Assembly: GCA_905221605.1 (NCBI GenBank)
Contig: CAJNDS010002750.1
Coordinates: 197,501-241,760 of the forward strand
Direction of reading: 5' to 3'
Source of the DNA: Symbiodinium natans
Taxonomy: Eukaryota > Sar > Dinophyceae > Suessiales > Symbiodiniaceae
DNA length: 44,260 bases
The notes under the pieces are model-generated. The model worked only from the letters and a program-made list of their open reading frames with translations. It did no database searches and was not told where the DNA came from. The translations under genes and the position numbers were made by a program. Shown here piece by piece: positions 39,001 through 44,260 of the stretch; positions within the stretch are counted from its first letter, which is position 1, and every line of letters starts with the position of its first letter.

Positions 39001-41213
39001 GGTTGATGCTTTAACGTGTTTGTCACAGGGGGAAACGACTCTTAATGGTTTGATGGTTTAGCGGTTGCATGGTTAGATGGGTTTCCATACCGGTTAATGG
39101 TTTGATGGATCGTCTGTTTAATGGTTTAAGGAATTCTCTAGAGCCGGTTTCATAGGCAATAGGTCTTCGTTTAACGGTTTAAAGCTGTAGTGGTTTGACG
39201 GTTTAATGGCTGTATAGTTTGACGGTTTGATGGTTTAATGGCTTAATGTCTAAACGGTATACTGATTTAATGCTGAACTGGTTGAATGGTTTAATGGCGG
39301 AATGGTTTAATGGTTTCATATGTTAATATTTAAAGGATCGATGAAAAACACCCTGGTACCGCTGCAGGCATGTACCAAGCAAAACTATGCATGTACATGT
39401 ATAAATATATATAAATATATACACATGTTGAACACATGCGGTATGGAATCAGACTATCTATCGTTAGTGCCTATGTGGTCCAACTGAGCGTGAGTGCTTG
39501 GGGATCTATTTGCGGAGTGCGCATGAGACAACACTTTGTTTATCTTTGTTCACTCAAAAGCAATAGTTGGAAATTATACACGAGATTACGAGTCAAGAGA
39601 TAATCAGATTCCAACTCAAGCCGTCTTAGAACTCAAGCATATGCGCATTTCGGCACATACTCAAGAACCAACGCCCACCAACTTCTGCGGAAGACGGACA
39701 AGAAAACACGTGTCTGTTACGAGGAAGTACTAGCAAGCGACACCACGAGCACCACTCCAACAAGGGTGCATTGCTGCATGTCCCTAGTTCCAGGCAATGT
39801 GAGGCTTTATACACGATTGTCCCAGTTTTTACTGCCTGTCTGACTCTTCTCAACACGACTATCTTTGAGTTGAGCTCGCAAAGCCTTGAAGCATCTCACA
39901 GCAACCTCGAGTCTGAGCGGTCTCGTACTCCAAAATCTGGGGGCAGAACTGTGCTGGTATACAGAATGCACCAAACGAATAAGAAAAGAACCCTGCTTTG
40001 ACGACAGATACTTGTAGCATCTGCCCATTGAACTACTACGGCTCTGTGCACCGTTTCCTTGTGCAGAAAGCACAGGACATACAACGCGTCCTGGGAAAGC
40101 CATCGATAAGGTACTTGCCGCCTGCCCAACCTTGCTCTCGCATTGCCTGGCACAAAACTCAGATTTAGCATGGCAGGAACAACAGCCCATTCCTTGCTTT
40201 GTGCACCGTACCTGTCGAGTTTCCGTTCAGAGCTTCTATTTTGATTTTGCACTGGAAGTCCTGAACCCAAAGGTAAGAACAGCTCTTAATCGTCTGCTTC
40301 TTGCAGGATTCGGGCTTGTCCCAGGCTTCTTGTCTTCAAAGAGACCGTGCATGGACATGCCTACACTGTCTCGACATTGGAACATCTCGGGTTCCAGCCT
40401 TCAGAATGAGCTCCACGGTAATGCTGGCGGGCACCAACTTCCCTTCCTGCATTGGCGCAAAGCTTTCTTGGCCTTCTCAGCCACTTGCCGCCACAATGCA
40501 TTCCGTGCTCGAAAACATGTCAGGGCTGGTCAGGGCTCTGGGGTTCTTGAGTGCGAGGGTGGTCGTAAAGTTGCACTAAATTGCGCATCACGAAGAGCAA
40601 AGGCAGAGGATGCCTTGATGTGGTTCTCGATGAGCTCTCCGATTTGCGAGCCAGGTCTCTTGCGCTCCTCAAGACATATGGCGCGTTGAACCCTTTGGCG
40701 AGTCCAGGGCCAGTTCGCGGGCTGCGTGCTACTGGTATATTTTACTGACAACTCACCATCACATCCATCACATCCACATCCATCACACCAGCCCTCAACA
40801 CATTCGCGCCTCCCTCAGGAGGTCGCCGGCACTGAGGTGTCGATAGCCACAGGCCTCTCATATAAACTTGGCAGCCTGTTTGCTTGTGGGGGACAAAAAT
40901 ATTTAGGAAGACGTTGTGCAATTGTGCCCTTGCCTGAACGATCTGGGAGCAAAGAGTGCCTGCAACCAGCATGCTCAATGGACCGGTCCGCCACTTGCCC
41001 GGTGATCTTAAAGGGCCGGAGAATTAAATTAGGAAGTTTTTTTGTTGTTCTTGGAGTTTTTTGTTTTTGGGTTTAGGGTTTAGGGTTTAGGGTTTAGGGT
41101 TTAGGGTTTAGGGTTTACGGTTTAGGGTTTAGGGTTTAGGGTTTAGGGTTTAGGGTTTAGGGTTTAGGGTTTAGGGTTTAGGGTTTAGGGTTTAGGGTTT
41201 AGGGTTTAGGGTT

Positions 41214-41312
<99 letters not shown>

Positions 41313-41495
41313 CCAGTAGCAAGGACAAAAAACAAAAAAATCCCCAAAAAAAAACGAAAAAAACCCTTAAAAAATAGACCTCCATCTCAAAGAGATGGGT
41401 GTCTCCCGTTGCACAAAGGAGCCTTTGCCAGCACCAGGACCACCAAGAACGAACACCACACTCGGACCGAAGAGAGCGCGGACATCTTTCCAAAC
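36007..41495 (-). CDS. UMP-CMP kinase-like gene, copy A, 12 exons
   Basis: Exons: 41429-41495 [17 protein letters not shown]; 40913-40933 KGTIAQ (21-base micro-exon); 40810-40856 [12 protein letters not shown]; 40614-40667 IGELIENHIK; 40399-40446 EGKLVPASITVELILK; 40091-40146 GGKYLIDGFPR; 37090-37135 SFDNLAAWEQMAGDQ; 36907-36957 VKFVLYLDVCQQVME; 36506-36558 LID ERGKTSGRADDN; 36392-36425 RKRFLTFHQ; 36162-36211 ESRPVVEKFQADGRVI; 36007-36079 IDAEQHRDDVWRDVQ, then TGA. All joins keep frame, giving roughly 208 residues plus an unknown N-terminus. The P-loop Lys is separated from its Gly-rich part by an intron with telomeric repeats. FFDC of the family is YLDV here. Introns after HQ and VI start with GA, others with GC or GT. 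The 2.95 kb intron after DGFPR is the longest. Confidence 0.88.
38310..38342. repeat. TA microsatellite
   Basis: ATATATATATACATATTTACATATATATATATATATACATG-type tract within the 2.95 kb intron of kinase copy A. Confidence 0.85.
38826..39330. repeat. Degenerate GGTTTAAT octamer array with an inverted centre
   Basis: Left side (about 38835-38960) reads CCATTAAACC-type units; right side (39010-39325) reads the reverse complement, GGTTTAATGG. Around the switch an imperfect inverted repeat pairs GTTCCCCCATATGGGACAAC then ACGTTAAA (ending 38960) with TTTAACGTGTTTGTCACAGG then GGGAAACGACT (from 39010), with a loop of about 49 bases. No coding potential. Confidence 0.8.
41069..41212. repeat. Interstitial telomere-type repeat (TTTAGGG)n
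   Basis: About 20 consecutive TTTAGGG units with a single variant (TTTACGG near 41113). This is the plant-type telomere unit also reported for dinoflagellates. It lies within the intron that splits the P-loop of kinase copy A, with unique sequence on both sides, so it is not a chromosome end. Confidence 0.95.
41213..41312. repeat. TAG trinucleotide microsatellite
   Basis: About 33 TAG units directly abutting the telomere-type array, in the same intron of kinase copy A. Confidence 0.97.
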
Positions 41496-41546
41496 CTGAG
41501 GCGGGAAGAGCAGACTTGCCTGAGAATATTTTGTAGAGTGCATGGA

Positions 41547-41607
41547 TGGAAGAGGGAGGCGGAGACCGAGACCGAGAGCGAGAAAGAGAGAGCAACAGAG
41601 AGAGATA

Positions 41608-41640
<33 letters not shown>

Positions 41641-41642
41641 GA
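41547..41642. repeat. GA-rich microsatellite
   Basis: (GA)n with GACCGA and GCGA interruptions between the P-loop exon of kinase copy A and the last recognisable coding of copy D. Confidence 0.9.
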
Positions 41643-41671
41643 GGGATGGAAGGAGGGGTCTTCCCGCAGCC

Positions 41672-41854
41672 TGTTCTACGGCCTTCTCGCACTGCACCTG
41701 CTGCAAGCGAATCGAGAGTCGAAACCAAGAACGAAAGCATGTACAGCATGAGCGCCACAGGCACAGCACCGGCTAGAAGCAAGCTCAATACCCAGCTGGA
41801 TGCCCTGGATGCCAGCAGAGGCTCGCACCTGCCGCAAGAGCCCTTTCGTCTTCA
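41672..41854 (-). pseudogene. 3' remnant of a fourth UMP-CMP kinase (copy D)
   Basis: On the minus strand 41814-41854 reads ESMPVVEHLKTKGLLRQ, between AG and GT, matching the SMPVVEHYRLQ and SLPVVESF exons of the other copies. Next, from about 41714 (TTGCAGCAG before GTGCAGTGC), VQCEKAVEQAAGRPL resembles the final IDAEQ..DEVW exon, but the Ile-Asp is missing and the frame runs without a stop into the GA/CT microsatellite. Upstream, AGAAGGTTTTGAG near 41948 looks like the KRF exon with a stop after Phe. A weak LID-like trace (GCTGATGATCG) lies near 42930. No P-loop, HLSAGD or DGFPR exon was found for it within the window. It is probably a decayed tandem copy; a gene with a divergent 3' end is less likely. 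Confidence 0.5.
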
Positions 41855-41954
41855 GGTGCTCGACGACAGGCATGGACTCCTCATCGACATCCATCTCAAA
41901 GATGCTCAGTCAGATGTGTGCAACTTGCTGCATCATCTCAAAACCTTCTGACTA

Positions 41955-43080
41955 CTCGACTGAACCCAAGAGCAGTGACCCACCAGGCCTCTTCAGGAAA
42001 CTGGAATAAATGATAGCCACACTCATCTTCATAAAGCACTTACTGCAAAGGCATTCACAGGACGAACCCATTTCTCACGCATCGAGCAAGATGTCAGCAT
42101 CAACAAAGCAGAGCACACGCCTATGCACGCCTGTGCGACTGGCTGGACCAGCGTCCCCTTCACACCGACGGCACTTCTGACCGGCTCGGTGCTCCAAGGG
42201 GGCGCCGCTTGCAATGACGAGTCCGAGTCTTAGGTTCTGCTTAGCAAAGCTGCGGTCGCTGGCCTTGAGCTACTTTGACCGAGCTCTTTGTGAGCATTTC
42301 CATCGGTCAACAGATTTGTGAATAGCAAAGCTCACGATGTGAGAAGCAGCGGCGCTATTTACAACCCACTGACGGCATTTGTTCGTGCAGGTTGCCTCCT
42401 CCACAGTCGTCTTGGACGGCCTGTTGAAACATGCTCCGAATCGGAGGGTGAGACCCCACTGGCAAGACAAAGCAAGAACCTGGTCCCAAGAAATTGAAGG
42501 CCGCAAGTGCTCTGAGCAATCAGAGGCCTGCATCATGGTATGACGATATGATATGATCAGTACAAGTCTCATGAAATTGTAGACATCAGTTAACGGCATG
42601 ATTTGCCCGTTGAGAGAAAGGGCTTCGGCTGCTCAGTGAAACTAGGAGTACAGGTCATTGCCGGAACGTTCGTGGCAACAACCCTCGTAGTGGCCTAAAA
42701 ACAAAGTGGGCCTCTCAGCAGCGAAGCAGCGAGACCGCACCCCAAGAGGGCAATACGTCGTGCAAGATGGCAGACGTGTGGTCTCTGCCTACGTACATTG
42801 CCTTTTTTTATTCGCACGGAATCTGCTATATGTTGCTTAAACTCAATGTTCTTGATGCAAATCATTCATGACGGGCTTCTAGAGCTCCCGATCAGGCCGG
42901 CTGTGGCTCAACCTGCGTCGGCAGAATGCGATCATCAGCCAACGCTCGTGCACATGTCGAGCGCATGTTAGGTTCCGAGCCTTGCTAGAGCTGAACATCC
43001 ACTTCTTCTTGCCCGGGTTCGAATCCACCAACGATTTCAGTGGTCCAGGTACATACTCCTGAAAGTCAGCACACACACAC
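41955..43080. other. Stretch with no gene recognised
   Basis: Apart from the possible copy-D traces, no exon is supported. A CA run at 43070-43086 immediately precedes the plus-strand candidate exon. Confidence 0.35.
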
Positions 43081-43102
43081 ACACACTGTGCTGTAATAGC
43101 AG

Positions 43103-43702
43103 ACCAAGCTCAACTGAGAGCGGACTTCCAGACCAGTATCCAGCTAATCCAACAGAAAGCTGTATGGAACTTGGACCTCATGCCCCGGTTTGACGACATC
43201 CGCAAGCTGGACGATGACAATCTCGTGTGCACTTCACCCCGTCGAACCCCCAGAACCCCAGAGCACAACTGAAGTGAAACTTCAGAAACTCGGCACGCTG
43301 CTGCTTGAGTTCTATTCTGGCCCAGTTCAGTGGCCCACGTTAGGGCACCATGGTGTGTCATGGTGTGCCATCTCATTTGTAATGGTCTGGAGCCGGCGAG
43401 GATTCAGCCATACCTAAAGTGTTACATAACTCCTGTTGTGTCGAGACTTCAAAGATACTTGCTTCGCAAGCTCAGAAGCAAGCTTTGGGAGCAGTCAACG
43501 ATCCTGACTGCGGAAGCCGCTTCGAACATTCAGTTGCTTAGGTAAATAAAGAGCAGCAAGTTGCCTTTAAAGCCGCGCCACTACAGCCCATGCTGCCTTC
43601 AACAGCTTTGCAACGCTACTCCTCTGCACATCCCATCTCTTCCGCAGCAATGAAGCACTGGAGCGATGTGTCGACTGCCAGGCCGAAGACGTTCATGTAC
43701 AG
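43103..43702 (+). CDS. Candidate plus-strand gene, several exons, not recognised
   Basis: First piece, 43103 to about 43222, starts after TAATAGCAG and reads QAQLRADFQTSIQLIQQKAV, then WNLDLMPRFDDIRKLDDDN. A middle piece, about 43281-43330, may read KLGTLLLEFYSGPVQWP. A third piece ends at 43541 with TAEAASNIQLL before AG/GTAAAT; joined in phase 2 to 43648-43702 (after CCGCAG) it gives S-NEALERCVDCQAEDVHVQ before AG/GTGGGC. The last join is clean. No family is recognised. This is the only convincing coding on the plus strand, so transcription direction probably changes near 43.1 kb. Confidence 0.4.
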
Positions 43703-43887
43703 GTGGGCCTCGGCACGAAGACAGAGCAAGAGAGCGCGACCGGAGTCAAAAAATAGCTAAGCCCAGCATCAATTCGAGTATAGGCGATTGGAATCTGGTC
43801 GAGTTATGGCCTAAACCGTAAAACCTCTAATCTACATGCTGTGAACCCTGTACACGTGGAAGCTCGACCGCACTCGGCAGAATCGCC

Positions 43888-43976
43888 TTAAACCCCTACC
43901 CTACACCGTTGAAACCCTAAACCCTATGTAAGTCCTACACCCCTAAACCCCGACACCCTAAACCCTAAATCCCGAC
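43888..43976. repeat. Degenerate CCCTAAA telomere-type repeats
   Basis: Imperfect units (AACCCCTACCCTACACC, AACCCTAAACCCTATG, ACCCCTAAACCCCGACACC, CTAAACCCTAAATCCCG). The orientation is opposite to the TTTAGGG array at 41.07 kb. Confidence 0.7.
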
Positions 43977-44128
43977 AAGCTCCATCCCTTCAGCTAAAGG
44001 GGTTTCAAGGCGGTTTAGTCTTGATGTCTTCTCTCAGTTCTCCCATTCCAAAGGCACCCACGCAGAGACAGGAGGCACATGGGGACGGATCGATCTCTCA
44101 CTCGCTCTCGATCCGTGCCGAGCACAGA

Positions 44129-44260
44129 GTGTGTGTGTGTGTGTGTGTGTTGTGTTGTGTTGTGTTGTGTTGTGTTGGTGTTGTGTGTGTGTTGTGTGTG
44201 TGTTGTGTGTGTGTGTGTGTTGTGTGTGTGTGTGTGTGTTGTGTGTGTGTGTGTGTGTGT
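44129..44260. repeat. TG / TGTGT microsatellite at the window edge
   Basis: (TG)n interleaved with TTGTG units, continuing to the last base of the window. Confidence 0.95.

Noticed and set aside
40901-40940. Apparent broken P-loop (a degraded extra kinase copy)
   Set aside because: The sequence fits better as the second exon of copy A: it supplies KGT in the right phase after the GAG-ending exon at 41429.
41069-41212. Chromosome end
   Set aside because: TTTAGGG units are followed on both sides by unique sequence with kinase exons, so the array is internal.
41206-41769. Minus-strand frame running from the copy D remnant through CT and TAG repeats as poly-Ser and poly-Leu
   Set aside because: It crosses the P-loop exon of copy A in the wrong frame and is kept open only by microsatellites.
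43010-43035. tRNA T-arm at GGGTTCGAATCC
   Set aside because: Flanking bases do not pair as a T-stem and no acceptor or anticodon arm is present.

Overview
The window looks like nuclear DNA of a dinoflagellate, probably a photosynthetic one of the Symbiodiniaceae or Suessiales type. This is inference from four things seen here: telomere-type TTTAGGG repeats, a gene in five near-identical tandem copies, genes cut into very small exons whose introns often begin GC or GA as well as GT and end AG before a G, and almost all recognisable genes lying on one strand for more than 40 kb. No bacterial operons, rRNA genes, transposase genes or CRISPR arrays are visible. Microsatellites are abundant.

Left part (1-18.7 kb): sparse and repeat-rich, all firm exons on the minus strand. 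It holds the last exon of a CCCH zinc-finger protein (20-551), a four-exon piece of an alpha/beta-hydrolase (7064-7989), an unassigned exon at 6563-6727, and candidate exons near 13 and 15.8 kb. Between them are a GGT tract, a CT/hairpin cassette region, a 1.2 kb block of octamer and TG/GTGCGT repeats, and an AT-rich tract.

Middle (18.7-28.6 kb): five minus-strand copies of an exon encoding the same 126-residue, single-membrane-span protein end. Similarity begins at a splice acceptor and stops close to the stop codon. All base differences in the shared part are silent. Two versions of the first 18-20 residues of the exon occur (copies 1-3 and copies 4-5). A further exon at 24.9-25.0 kb resembles only the start of these copies. 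Unassigned exons of other minus-strand genes follow at 25.5-26.25 and 28.2-28.55 kb.

Right part (29-42 kb): three complete tandem UMP-CMP kinase-like genes on the minus strand, rebuilt here from 11-12 tiny exons each (29004-31774, 32614-35143, 36007-41495), plus the decayed 3' end of a fourth (about 41.67-41.85 kb). Each ends in its own stop and keeps the P-loop, NMP-binding and LID motifs. Intron positions differ between the copies. In the upstream-most complete copy an intron carrying about 20 TTTAGGG units and a TAG array splits the P-loop. Near 43.1 kb the coding strand switches: candidate plus-strand exons run to 43.7 kb, and the window ends in degenerate CCCTAAA repeats and a TG tract.

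The kinases would convert UMP and CMP to their diphosphates. The tandem membrane protein has no function that can be read from sequence alone; a plastid or other organelle membrane role is a guess. Initiator exons were not found for most genes, so protein N-termini are incomplete.
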